Source: Macrotrachela quadricornifera
Lineage: Eukaryota; Rotifera; Eurotatoria; Philodinida; Philodinidae
Assembly (NCBI GenBank): GCA_022393335.1
Contig: JAJEKB010021343.1
Coordinates: forward strand, 1-64,000
DNA: 64,000 nucleotides
Direction: 5' to 3'
Every line of letters begins with the position of its first letter. Positions within the stretch are counted from its first letter, which is position 1. Shown here one piece after another: positions 49,433-61,748 of this stretch. Position numbers and translations under genes: made by a program. The notes beneath the pieces are model-generated. The model saw nothing but the letters and a program-made list of their open reading frames with translations, searched no databases and was not told the origin of the DNA.

Positions 49433-52400
49433 TTACATTGATGACTCTTGAATACTATGTATATTAAGTAAATTAATTGGAAGTTGAGTAAGATTAAGTT
49501 GATTTCCAATGATAACATCAATAGTACCACTTAAAGATAAACGTATATTTCCAGCTAATAGAGGACCTATAAGAGAAGCCAGTGTTGCTAATTTAGCTGT
49601 AATTTTTACATCAATATAAGGTGTTATAACTTCTTCATGAGCACCAACGATAATAACTGAACTATGATTAACTGTACCAATTTGTGAACCTTCATTGATT
49701 ACAGGACCAGTATCAGCTCTTACATTCATATCTGTTATAGTTAAAGGTGCACTAAAAGGATTTATAAGTCGAATACGTGAAGACAATGTTTTAACAGTAC
49801 CAAATGTAATACCAGCTAATTGTAGAGCACTTAATTTTTTAAGAAGAATTTCTCGAACAAGTGATTTCTCGTTTTTAAGACCAGGAACTTGTGTACGAAT
49901 CTGTAAACCAGCAATAGCCATGGAAAGTAAAGGAATAGATGTACCAATTGTATTATTTGGTAATATACCACGTAATTCTACTTTATTATCTTCACCCGAA
50001 ACCATTCGTGAAACAAATTGTTGTGCTACAGCAGAATTTTCTTTCGTTATAGTAAAAGTACCTTTTGCATTAAGTATAGTACTGTTGCCTTGTGGTTGAA
50101 GATAAAATGGATCAATAATAACTAGACCAAGTGAAATTCCACTTGATAATTCACATAAATCAAGTGAAAGACTACCACCATTAAGAATATTAACAACAGA
50201 TGGATTATTTATTTTTGTTTGTACATTAAGAGCAAGTTCATGAGATGATAATGCTTCAGTTAAATCTATGTCATCAATAATCAAAAGTCCATTACCAAAT
50301 TGATCATAACCAATAAGATGAAGAGTATCACTAACTGGAATATCAGTTAAAGTTATATTTCCTATACTAATTTCTGCAAGTGCCGCAGCTAAACCTTGTA
50401 TCATTACAGATACATTAGTTGTAAGAACAAGATTAGCAGCAAATTCTTGAAAAGCTGTTTTATTAAGAACAATAAGTTCTTGTTTTTCAAAACGCATTAA
50501 AAGTTCATTAGTTATTTGATTATGTTCAACAAATAAATCATTAAGAATCATTTGACTCATATCTAATTCTTCATTCGAACGCATTGTATAATCAATACTT
50601 GTTGTTAAAGCTTTAAATGTCATATTAATATTTGATGGTAATTCAAATAAAACTAATAATTCTCCTGTAACATAAACTTTATTTTCAATTATTGGATCAA
50701 ATTCAATACCAAAATTTAAAACTTCTACTTGACGAATTAATTTTGTTTCAATTCCATCAAGATCAGATTTTATAACAAGATCACTTACTGTTAAATCCAT
50801 ACCAGTAGAATTTTCTTCAGTAGATTTATCATGATAGAGTATTACAGATTGTGTTTGATTATTAAGATAAGCAGAAAAAAATTTACCAACAACAGGTAAA
50901 TCTGTTTCTTCTGATGGAGCAAGTAAACTGAAATAATAATAATTGATATTTAAAAAATTAAAAAACAAAATAAATAAAACTAACCCATTAAGTATAATAT
51001 CATTATTTCCTGGTTGTAAAACTAATTCATTAACTGGTACTTGTCCAAGAATTGTTCTACTATCACCATCAGCCATATGAAGTGTAAAATTTTGTAATTG
51101 AACATTAGTTACACCAGGATTAACAATACTAACATTAATAGATATTAAAAGTGAATTTTCTTCTTCTCCATCAATAGAAATACCATAAACAATAACATTA
51201 CTAAGACCTTCAAGACCAACTAAAGATACATTATTTTCAACATGAATTCCATTTATATTCAAAGGACCAAGTGCAAATGAACCAATAATAGAAGCAAAAC
51301 CAATGATGCGAAAATTAATTGGATGAGTTTCATCAGCAGAAATAAAATTTTGTGCAAATTTTTCATATGTTTTACCTGTATCAGTAAGTATTAAATTTTC
51401 ATTATTAAATTCTGATTCATATGTATTTTCATTAAGTTGTTTAACTGGAGCTTGAGAAACATTAAGCATACCAACAGAATTATTTTCATAGAAAAGAAAA
51501 ACATTCATATTCATTATTTCAATATTAAGTGGAGATTGATCACCAAGAGGTGAATTTATTTTAATCATAATTGAAGCTGATAATGTTACTTGTTTTTCAT
51601 TTGTTGATGGAATAAGTGACATAGAATTAAATATTAATGAAGAAATAAGTTGTTCATCAAATGGAGGCATATTAACATTTAATGATAGCCCTTCCATACC
51701 AACTGCCAATAATGGATATGATGTTGCAGTTGGTCCAGCTACTGTTTCAACTTGACTTGATTGACCAGTAAGAAAATTTTGAATAACCATAGAAAGTGCA
51801 TTATATGATTCAGATGATGTTGATAAAAGTTCACCAGAAAATGGTATTGCATTTGTACCTGGACGTAGAGTAGTATTTGTATTAATTGATTCAACATAAC
51901 CAATAGACCAATTATTATAACTTAGTGAAAATTTTAATTCACCTATAGAATATAAAAATAGCAAAAATAATTAAAAATAAAATTTATTTACCAAGATCAA
52001 TACTAAACACAGATGGATTAGGAATTTCGATAATAATATCAGCTAATATTCGTTTTGTATCTGATCGACGAAGACTTATTGATTCAATATTTACATTTTT
52101 AAGACTATTTAAAGCATTAAGTGTTACTTCTTTATTAAATGGAATATTAGAATAAATAGGCATTACACTTGAAATAGGTTGTATAGAAGCTTTAGATGTT
52201 AAATGCCATATAACTTGAGGTTTAAAAATAAGAGAACGAGAAAAATTATGAAAAGCAAGTAAATCAGATATTATAAATGGAGAATCAATTGGAACTAAAG
52301 TAGGACGATCAGCATCACCACTAATAAAAATCTTTTTATCATTTCTAACAGTTCCAACATTATCAACATTAATAATAAGAGGTGGAAGAATTGTAGCAGC

Positions 52401-52832
52401 AATTGATCCAGTACGTGATAATTCTAATTGAGCTCGTAAACGAAAACGATCATTTTGAATTTCTTCAATATTAATTGAACGAAATGACATTTCAGCTTTT
52501 TCAATAGTAGAACGAACTATAGCTGGAACAATTGCATAAAGTACAATTATTATACCAATGAGTAATACAAATAAAATAAGTGCAATACATAATAAAATAA
52601 ATAATTTACGACGTATTGAAAAGCCTTTATATCGACCACACATTGTACAAATTGTTATTGTTTTACTTGACGATGATTCTGTTTTTTTATCGAGAGATGA
52701 TGTATTTGTATCAAATTTCATATAATTTCCTTTATGTTCTTCCATCATATAATTATCAGAAATGGAAGGTAGTCGAGTAAATTTAATTAAAACCACTGGT
52801 TCGTTTACTTTAGTAGGTTTTTTTCTACTCAT
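49433..52832 (-). CDS. Tag1/DUF3712-like single-pass membrane protein, 3 exons
   Basis: Minus-strand exons 52832-51992, 51942-50985, 50927-49433 give 1,097 residues. The 57-bp second intron is a multiple of three and has no stop, so a naive reading runs through it; splice signals (GTTAGT...TTTCAG) argue it is removed. The N-terminal 85 residues are cytosolic, ending CTMCGRYKGFSIRRK. One transmembrane helix (about 88-113, ILFVLLIGIIIVLYAIV) follows, then about 980 extracytosolic residues of beta-rich repeats with many N-glycosylation sequons. Repeats share a pattern of NP[SG]V-type strand starts and I-x-G-x-A segments, as in LEA14-like and DUF3712 domains of fungal Tag1-type vacuolar proteins. 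Fungal Tag1 helps end autophagy, but that function cannot be carried over here. Assignment is by architecture and by-eye motifs, so family membership is moderate. Confidence 0.65.
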
Positions 52833-55783
52833 TTTTTAAGTTTATATCTGAAAAACGAAAATAGAAAATGAGTATATAACAGTTACTTTTCATAAACTAG
52901 GATTGAAAGTATTGTTTTATCTTTTCATATAATTACCTATGTAGTCATCTGTAATAAGTTTTTTTTTCATTTGTTGCGATTCTCAAGTGTTGACAAAGAT
53001 TTATTTTATTTTCAGGTAGAAAAGAAAAATATAGATAGTGAGTTTAAATTACGCATGTAACATTTTAATCTATAAATGGTTCTACTGGCAAAACGTGTTA
53101 AAGTATATTCTCGAGGTTAAAGTTTAAGAGAAATATGTCAAGAATTATTTATTTAAATTCGATTAATTATTACAAAAGAGTCTATTCTTAGATATAGGGC
53201 AACGAATGGTGCAAAAGTTTTCCATTAGTTTTGGTTCTTCTGTATTTTCGTGTAGGAACATTACAAAAAGCCAAATTTATTTTTTTAAAGATAGCTTATG
53301 ACATTTCTACAAAATTTGCAATATATAAGTACTGAACCAGATCTTGAACAATTTTAGTCTTAATAAGAGTGCCTAGTAAGGATGATTTCTATAGAAAGTA
53401 CCGAAAATACACATAATATTCAGAATCACATTGCAAAAGTACACGACAAAAATCTTATTTTTTCTTGTAAAATGTTTCCTATTAAAATACAATTCGTATG
53501 TAAAAATAAAGTACTTGAATGCTGAGGAAATACTCTGCGCTGAAAAATAAAGTTTTTGCCGTGTAGTTTTGTGTGCTAATTCTAAATATCATGCTTATTT
53601 TGCATAAAGGTTAACTTATAATAATCCCGACATTCAAATTTCATTAGTATTTTCGGTATTTTCTAATGAAACAAAGGCAGAGCTATAAGTGTCCACTGTT
53701 TGTGAACCAGAAATCAGCCATTTATAAAAGAAACAAAAAGTAAATATGATTAATTCTCATGTGTTTTTCATTTTTATGCATAAATTATATATACCTTGAA
53801 AGTCAAATATCTCGATCGCAACACGTCGTTGTTTTTAAATTTGTTAATTTAATTTGAATATACTCAATGCGCATACGTTACACCACACGCATCTCCATTG
53901 TTAGAATGACCTATGCAATAGAAAAAACGAAGAAAAGTTCATAACAACATATCTATCATATTTCATGGTACAAATCAACAGAATTACTTTTATTGAATAC
54001 ACATTCTTTAATTATTTCAAATTAACTTTGCACGTTCAGTAAAGTAAAATATAATAAATATATCAAAAGGTTATAATATTTTTTATTTTGCATATATCTC
54101 AGCGTAGATAAATGATAAATACTTGAATATTTTTTTAAAAATATACCGTGAGTCTTAAATTCCTATCGACTCGTGGTGATAGTCTTTCATATAGTAAAAA
54201 AGTATAGTAAAAATATTTTCAAAATTTTCGATACATATATTAAGAAGCTAGAACAATTCTCTATAAAAGCATGTTAAAAGATTCTTCATTAAGTTAATTT
54301 TTAAAAAGTGCGATCAATAGAGTTTCAAATTTAGGTTTTAAATTCTCTTTTAATATAGAAAAGAAACATCAATACATATTTTTCAAAAAACTTAATGAAA
54401 GAGTTTTTCGTGATTAGAAATGTTTAAGATGTAAAACTTTTTCATTCTGTGAAAATAGAAGTTGTAGAAGGGATCATGGGCTATCTTTAGAGAGAAAACA
54501 GCTTTCCACAAAGCTTTTATGCTGAAATATAGACAAAAACAAAAGCAATGCAAAACTTTTACTCTACTTCTTATTTCTTCTTATTAAATTTCGTCTTTTA
54601 TAAAAAAAAATAATACGATATTATAATCAATATATATTTGTCTATATTATTATCAATAGTCTTACTTACCTTGTTCAATAAAACATGAGATCATGAACAC
54701 AGTAGCTCTATATACTAATTGTTCTTCATAAAAATTCTTTCGAAAATCCTTTGATCTTTTCTACATGTTCATAGATTGTAATAACTAAAAATTTCGGATT
54801 TTTTTTCTCATATAATTAGCGAGATATTCAATAATTACCTCTTTTTTTAATTAAGTGTCATTTTGAAAGAGCCAGCATTTTTACATATGTCTATCCGAAA
54901 AGCACTTATTCAGAAAAAGCATTCTTATAAAAACTCGAAGCCAAATGAAAGAGGAGTATGTCCCATTTTCCGTGAAATTGCCCATATAATTAAACATACA
55001 TAAAGTATAAAATAACACAAGAGAAAATATGCAATACATTAAATATATAATTTTGTGCATACTAACAATTGTTTCATTTTATTGTTTGTTAAGAAAATGA
55101 GATAATTAGTTAATTATATAGTTATTTCATCAGTAATGTAGATAGTTAAATATGTATGCATCATAAGATAAAAATGATAAATATTTGATAAGATTGACAC
55201 AAAAAAAGAAAAAAAATATTTATTTAAAGTTAGAATGAATGTCATAGTTTGATTAGAAAGATTTATCATAGTTAGTCGAATTTTACATTTATTCTTTCTA
55301 TTCTTCTTTAATTTAACCTTTTGTCATTTGAAAACATCGTGAAAAATAATGAGTATTAGATAATTTGTTGATTTCATAAGATTCTCAACAAAATTTAAAT
55401 ATTTAACTTAATTTTATATATTCAAAGAATTTTTAGTTGAAGTAAAAATGTTATTTTATGTTAAAAATATTTAAACCAATGAGATTTCTAACTAAAGAAA
55501 AAGAAATTTCATTATTGAATATGTTTTTATTTTGATCTATATATAAATTTGAAAAAAATTTCTTTCCATTTTCGAATGTTTTTTTTATTATTAGATATAT
55601 TATGTCGTTTACCATTATTATTTGCACTGACATAAAACGTAAAAAGAACTGAAAAAAAATAAGCGAAGAGAAAGAAAGAAACGCAAAAATTATGAAATGT
55701 ATGCATTTCGTAGTCCTTAAAGGGTAGTAAAAGGGTGAAAAAAAACTATTTCTTATGATTATATCATTCGTCTTCCACGCAAT
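52833..55783. other. Intergenic region, nothing recognised
   Basis: AT-rich DNA between two divergently transcribed genes (the Tag1-like gene on the minus strand and the nuclear receptor on the plus strand). It presumably includes both promoters. A short minus-strand frame at 55451-55633 has no protein character. No repeats with clear ends were seen. Confidence 0.5.
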
Positions 55784-57076
55784 ATGTTGAAGGTATATCT
55801 ATTGATTAAATAAAATCAAAATTTCGTCTTTTTTTTTCAATAAATTTAGTCAAATATTATCACAGATATAAGTTATCGAACTAAACGAGGACGAAAAAAA
55901 CAAAGAAAAGATGAAGATACATGTCTTGTTTGTGGAGGACAATCAATCGGTATGAATTTTGGTGTTCATTCATGTGCACCATGTAAAGCATTTTTTCGTC
56001 GAAATGCTGTTAAACTTGGTGTATGTTTTCATTTATCTGTTTACAAAATAGTATTTGTTTTTTGTTCTAGTTATATGAATTTTCTTGTAGTAAAGATGGT
56101 GATTGTCCAATAACAAGTAATACTCGTCGAAAATGTAATTGTTGTCGTTTAGCTAAATGTTTTCGTGTTGGCATGAATAGAAATGCAATACGTTCAGAAG
56201 ATGAACGATTACAAAGAAATCAATTAATTGAATATAATCGACAAAGAAAAATTGAAATAGTATTTTTATTTAATTAATTTTCAAAATTATTTTTATTTAA
56301 ATCTATTTGTATAGATTCAACCAGTTAATTTACTAACATATTCAAAAAAATCATATATGTCTTTATCATCAAATGATCAAATATTATTAGCAAATATATT
56401 TAATGCTTATGAACAAACTTGTATTTCATTACATTATCATGAACATTTTAATATGCCTAATGATGGTACATTATCATTACAAAAATTTATGAATTCTGTT
56501 TCACATATGTATATATCATTAATTAATTATTTTAAAATTATACCTGAATTTCGAAATTTATCTATTGATACAAGAATAAATTTATTAAAAAGTAATTTTA
56601 ATCAAGTATTTCGTTTAAATGATGCATTAATTACCCATGCAACTGGTGTTAAAGATGATATTAATTCAATTGTATTTAAACGTGTTTTTCCAATAGATCT
56701 TTATCATGAATTATGTCATTGTGTTTTTGTTCTATTTCCATTTGTTTATGATCCTATTTTTCTTAAATTAATATTTATTATATTAATTTTTTCATCAAAT
56801 TTAACTATTCGATATGATATTAATGAAAAAGAAATTTATCGAGAAAATCTTTTATCAATACAAAATTTTTATATTGAATTATTCTGGCGTTATATATTAT
56901 ATCGTTGTTCAACATATAAACAAAGTGTACAAATTTTAACATTATTTATTACTCGTTTACTTCATTCTCAAATAATAAATGAAAAACTTAGTGAATATAT
57001 AAGTAAAATAGTTACAAATGAAACAGATCAATTAGAACCAATTATGAAATCAATGTGGATTAATGAAAAAGAATAA
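55784..57076 (+). CDS. Nuclear hormone receptor, 4 exons
   Basis: Exons 55784-55792, 55850-56020, 56071-56259, 56315-57076 give 376 residues. The DNA-binding domain has the full C4-C4 set: C28, C31, C45, C48 (first finger, with P-box CAPCKAFFRR) and C66, C72, C82, C85 (second finger), followed by CRLAKCFRVGM. A short hinge leads to a helical ligand-binding domain (about 140-376) with NFNQVFRLNDALI-type core helices. Receptors of this class bind DNA response elements and regulate transcription, often under ligand control. The P-box has Ala-Pro and Ala where vertebrate receptors usually have Glu-Gly and Gly, so half-site preference cannot be assumed. The subfamily is not clear. The three-codon first exon is tentative but gives an in-frame start and good splice sites. 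The stop is 25 bp from the stop of the convergent gene. Confidence 0.88.
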
Positions 57077-57101
57077 GAAAAAAAAAAAACATTTTAAAAA
57101 A

Positions 57102-57662
57102 TTAATAAAGATAAATTAATTCATGTGAATGTTTTTTTAATTTAAGTTCATCATATATAAAATTTAAAAGATTCATATCATTTATTGCTTGTTGATTTGT
57201 TGGATCAGATTTTGTTTCTATATTATATTTTGTTATTGTTGTTGATGATGAATCAATTTTATTACAAATAATTATTATCCATTGTAATGATGATTTTGAA
57301 GATTCTTTTAATATTTTATATATATTTTGATCAATTTCATTTTGTTGACCAAGAAAAATAAGAAAAATATATGGAAGACGATTTTTTAAACGTTCGATAG
57401 TTTGTAAAATATTTTTCAAACCTGTTGATAATGATAAATTAAATATAATAATAGCATCAAATGGATCATTATCATGTGTAGATAAATTTTGAATAACTTG
57501 ACTTGCATTAATTATATCACCTTCATTAATTGATAAAAATGGTGATGATGGAATTTTTAATGGTATATTTGATGTTATTAATTTAATATGATGAAAATCA
57601 TCTAAGATTTTATTAATTAAATTTGATGATAAATATTCATGGTCAAATATAAGAAAATTCAT
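57102..57662 (-). CDS. Unrecognised 186-residue protein, intronless
   Basis: One open frame with ATG at 57662, beginning MNFLIFDHEYLSSNLINKIL. Alternation of hydrophobic strands (NFLIFD, IKLIT, FDAIIIFN, IFLIFLG, WIIIICNK) with amphipathic helices looks like a Rossmann-type alpha/beta fold, perhaps a degenerate dehydrogenase-like or GTPase-like domain. No nucleotide-binding glycine loop is evident. Codon use matches neighbouring genes, and the frame is long for this AT-rich DNA, so it is probably a real gene. No signal peptide. It converges with the nuclear receptor gene, leaving only 25 bp for both 3' ends, so the transcripts must overlap. Confidence 0.65.
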   Translation of the reverse strand: MNFLIFDHEYLSSNLINKILDDFHHIKLITSNIPLKIPSSPFLSINEGDIINASQVIQNLSTHDNDPFDAIIIFNLSLSTGLKNILQTIERLKNRLPYIFLIFLGQQNEIDQNIYKILKESSKSSLQWIIIICNKIDSSSTTITKYNIETKSDPTNQQAINDMNLLNFIYDELKLKKHSHELIYLY

Positions 57663-58020
57663 TTTCGTTTATTTGTTGTTATTGTGTTTTTGTATATTCG
57701 TTTTCTTTTTTTTAAATAAATGAAATGTTTTTTCATTTGAAAAACAAAATAAAAACTAATGGAATTATCTAGAGAAAAATAAAAAAAAAAGGAACAAATA
57801 ATTTCTTTTCCCTCTCTCTCTCGTTTTTTTTTAATAATTATTGATGATTATCAGGTTACATAGAATCAACCAATGTTAATATTCCACCTAGAATTTTATT
57901 TGAGCATTATATAATGTCATTTTTGTCTTTTATTCTCACATATGGTTTGCATTTTGTCAGTGTGTTATTAGTTTTAAGTAAATATAAAATCAAATATCCG
58001 ATTATAACGAGAAAAAGAAA

Positions 58021-58512
58021 ATGAAAAAGAATTTTGTGCTATTATTATTATTATTAATCTATATATTATATTCATCAGGAGAAAAATTAAATAACAAGAA
58101 AAAGGTAATTTAATTAAATTTGATTTTTATTTTTTATAAAATTTTTTTTTGCTTTCAGAATTCTAAAATAATGAGTGAATCGTTTAATCGAGGTAAATAG
58201 AATTAAATTACGAAAAAAATTAATTTTTAATCTCTTGAATTTTATTATTAAGCTAATGGTCCTAAATATCCAGCTGATATTATTGAATCGGTTCATTCGG
58301 ATATTCCAGGTGAGCCACAAATAAAAATACGTTTTGCTGGTACAGAAGAGAATGATAATGATGATGATGGTGAAGCAACAATTTCTATTGAACCTGAAAG
58401 TGAAGAAGACGATGATGAAGAAGAAGATGATGATGATGATGATGATGACTTACCAATTAAAAAGAAGAAATTACCAAAATCAAAAACTGAAGATTTTCAT
58501 TCTTTTCTTTAA
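58021..58512 (+). CDS. Small secreted Asp/Glu-rich protein, 3 exons
   Basis: Exons 58021-58104, 58159-58192, 58253-58512 join in phase to 125 residues. The first 21 residues form a signal peptide (KKNFVLLLLLLLIYILYSSG). The central part includes PKYPADIIESVHSDIPG and KIRFAG. Then comes a run of about 20 acidic residues (58405-58449) and a basic end (PIKKKKLPKSK). The acidic block could bind calcium or basic partners; that is inference. No family is recognised. The GAT/GAA triplet repeat makes length variation between alleles likely. A polyadenylation signal (AATAAA) follows at about 58535. Confidence 0.7.
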
Positions 58513-60106
58513 TTTCATATTTATTCTATATTGAATAAAAATCAACCTATGCAAATAACATCAATCATTTTAATTAGAGAAATTTGACAGAATGAAAAAG
58601 GATCATTTCTTTGCATGATTTTTATTCATTAAGATTGAAAAAAAGCACAAATACATATATTTGATAGAATGATAATGATAAGTTAAATTCAGTTAATAAT
58701 AAAAGTACTTGAATTTTTTAAATTCTTTTTTTTTACAATACGTTCAATGTCGTTCAAGTGATTATGAGTTAATAGCAACAGAAAGAGAAATTAGAAGCAT
58801 GCATGAAGATATATTAATACAAAATTTGTGGATTGATCATCGTGTAAAATTTAATTTAAACTAATCATATGTTCTATAATCATTTTGAAAGAATAAAGAT
58901 GAAGACACAACTGGAGAAGAACATATGTTATTCAAATTTTTTATAACTACAAAAGATATTAGAAATAAATAGTTCAAGTTTTGCAATTCAAAGCAAACAG
59001 ATTTATATCTGTTTCATTTTTATTGTACATTTTGGTGAATTTTTGCGATAATCTCTGTTCAGCTTTCACTAATATGTAATCTAAAGTATGCTGTGTTACT
59101 GAGAAAATATTTACACATTTCTAGCACACTCTCAAATTCATATCTCAAGGACACTAATTTAAAAATCAGTGGATTTTTCTATCAATACAACATTCTTCAG
59201 ACTGCATTTTAGCCTCGCATCAGATGCATCGTTTATTCATTTATATTTAAAATACAAAAGCCTTGGGCAGGTTTTTACGAGAGATTCATCTCGTATATTA
59301 TATTTAGAATTATCAAAGTAAAACACAACTTTCCAAAAGTGGCCCGCAATTAATTTTTCCAAAGCTGTATCTTGTGGAGTAGGTTGGTGTTAATCCAATT
59401 TATTCGAAGGTTTGATAATGATGAATAAATCAGTACATTCAATACTTTTCAATATTCTTACCTTCACTCAACTCAGTATCAAATGGATTATGATCGTATG
59501 AATCGTTAAAAGGCTGGACTGAAAAGAATTTTCTTCATCCTGCACGATCTGATGAAATTTTTGTATGAGTTGTCCGCAGGCGACATTATCAAAATGATCG
59601 GATTTGGATAAGAATTATGAAAGATATCATACAATGGTTAAAAATCAATTGTGTATTGAAATTTTTGTTATATTTATTACCAAGTAGTTACATTGAGTAA
59701 TTAAAGATAAAAAGGGATCTCGAATCGATAAATATTTTCATCACATAATTTTCACTCAAACCATATTTTGTTTCTTTATAAAACGAAGCAAATGGTATTG
59801 ATCTTGATGAGGTTACACGTGTTCATAATAAAGCATTCTGTATATGAGTAAACAAGATTCAATGCTTGTCTCCTGGAAATTTACCCGATTTCATTTGTTA
59901 TAAAATTTATTATTTACTCCACTAGAAATAACAGTGATCTTCTTTCCTCCCTGAAATAATGTTATTTCCAATCGAGTATAAAGATTAAAATTATCGAAAT
60001 CGATTTCATAATACTGTATTTTCATATATGAAGATAACTACTATATAACAAGCTGAATTAAATAAGAAGCAAAAATTCGGTGTTTTTTTTCGTTGTACAA
60101 ATAGCA
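58513..60106. other. Intergenic region, one short frame only
   Basis: No gene is supported apart from the short frame noted separately. The sequence from about 58900 to 60050 is AT-rich without repeat boundaries that I could define. Confidence 0.5.
58738..58863 (+). other. Short coding-like fragment
   Basis: A frame of about 42 codons reads QYVQCRSSDYELIATEREIR and continues through MHEDILIQNLWIDHRVKFN to a stop at 58861-58863. It has protein-like composition but no start codon or clear splice acceptor (a T-run precedes it without AG). It may be a last exon with a non-obvious boundary or a gene relic. Confidence 0.25.
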
Positions 60107-61566
60107 TCAATGCTTTTTACCAGCTGCTCCATCTCGCCTATATAAAAAAACAATTAGTTACGAAAAAAAAAGCAATAATTATTATTAATAAGTTACTCAG
60201 TTAATTTTTCCTGTGCATCTCTCTTGCTAGCTTCTTTACTTAAGTTTAAACTCTTAAAAAATTCTGGATTTTTGATATAATTGTTATAAATAAAATAAGC
60301 ACTAATAATCAGAACAATGCCAAAACCAACCTTGCCCCATGTATTTAATGATGTACCAGTCGGTGGACTATACAAAAAGATTACATATAATTATTATATT
60401 TTGTTTAAAGATTTTATGCAAGGAATGCTAACTTTTTAACCGGTTGGAATCACAAGTTCAACCGATGAAAAATTGTCCAATTTTTGTGACTGATTTTCAT
60501 CGAATTTTACCGGTTGAACATGTGTTCCTAACCGACTGATTTGCTGGTCGGATCGGACTAAACCGGTTTACCATCTTCCAACCTATTCCAGCTCTGTTTA
60601 GCAGCACACGAAAAAGACAATCATTCTAATGAATCTTTTCAAAGAGAAACTCAGAAGAAACAGTTAAACTAATATATGTTCTGAGTGCTTTTTCTATACA
60701 TTCTGACAGAAAACATTTGAGGTCTTAGCTTCTATGATCAAAAAAAGCGGTGAACAAGGAAAATTTTTTCAAAACTTTCAATCGATGAGTTTCCGGTTTT
60801 CAACCAGCCTGAACCGGTTCCAGCTCTGTTTAGATATACTTTCAAACAATCTCTCAATTCATGAGAACTGATAAGACTTCGCTGTTATTTGTAACACGAA
60901 GTGTTCAAACGAAATAATATCGTTCACAATATATGGTACAAAAAAGTGCTACTCTTTTTACGACCCTTTTTAATAGAATGAAGAGTTTATTTGATATTCG
61001 TTCAATAAAGAATTTGTCGCCACACAAAATCGTGTATAGTTTCATAGAGCAAGAAATTCTCTATTGAATGATCCTTAAATGAGTACTAGTAAACCATTCT
61101 TGATTTGTTTAATTAAGTTACGGAAGTATATTAACTATGCAATTATTCAACTTCTCGCTTTCATGAGAATTCATTCTGTACAAACCTCTTTCCACTAATC
61201 ACTGTAAAAGAAAATGTCCATAACCATTTATTATAGGTCACCTTTTAGATATTATCAGCAGATCTATGATAATCTATTCTATCTCAATGTCTTTGAAATA
61301 AAATTATCATACACAACAGATTTTTCATCAGCTGATTTTGGTTTTATTGGATCTGACGAGATTGCTCGTTGTTTAGCATCTCGAAGTGCCATATCTGTTC
61401 CATCAGCAGAACGTGATGTTTCTGAAAGATTAGTTGAAGTACCTGATGGTCGTACATTTATATTACTATTCGATGTACTTGTTGTTCCAGCTAAACGATA
61501 AATACATGAAATTCGTGTTAAAATAGTTTGTGGATTGCGAAATAAACTCGTCATATTAAAAAACAA
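60107..61566 (-). CDS. Small single-pass membrane protein, probably mitochondrial, 3 exons
   Basis: Minus-strand exons 61566-61313, 60367-60197, 60137-60107 join in phase to 151 residues. The N terminus (MFFNMTSLFRNPQTILTRIS) is basic, hydroxylated and free of acidic residues, as in mitochondrial presequences. A polar middle (about 30-83) is followed by PPTGTSLNTWGKVGFGIVLI and one transmembrane helix (about 96-115), then a charged C-terminal tail ending GAAGKKH. No named family is recognised; the layout resembles small inner-membrane assembly or respiratory-chain accessory proteins. The first intron is 945 bp and carries a repeat, so linkage of exon 1 to the rest is the weakest point, but donor (GTATGA), acceptor (TATAG) and phase agree. 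Confidence 0.6.
60425..60835. repeat. ACCGGTT-rich repeat, probable MITE fragment
   Basis: The word ACCGGTT or a close variant recurs in both orientations, and the sequence 'ccagctctgtttag' occurs twice (about 60588-60601 and 60820-60833). Composition is distinct from the surrounding intron of the small membrane protein gene. It looks like a nested or partly duplicated non-autonomous element; ends are not defined. Confidence 0.45.
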
Positions 61567-61748
61567 AATGTCTATAATGGAGAAAAATAAACATGAACAT
61601 AATTTATTTTATACAATGAAAAACAACAAACATAAATCCTTAAATAAACAGTTAAATACATGAAAGCTAATTTTCTTTTTGAAACAAAAAATAACTGACT
61701 ATTGAAAGTGAATATTAATACGATATTTGTTTATTTTTTTTTTTTGAA

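Noticed and set aside
49695..50099. Plus-strand frame of 134 codons
   Set aside because: Antisense to the Tag1-like gene, whose minus-strand frame is far longer and explained by its exon model.
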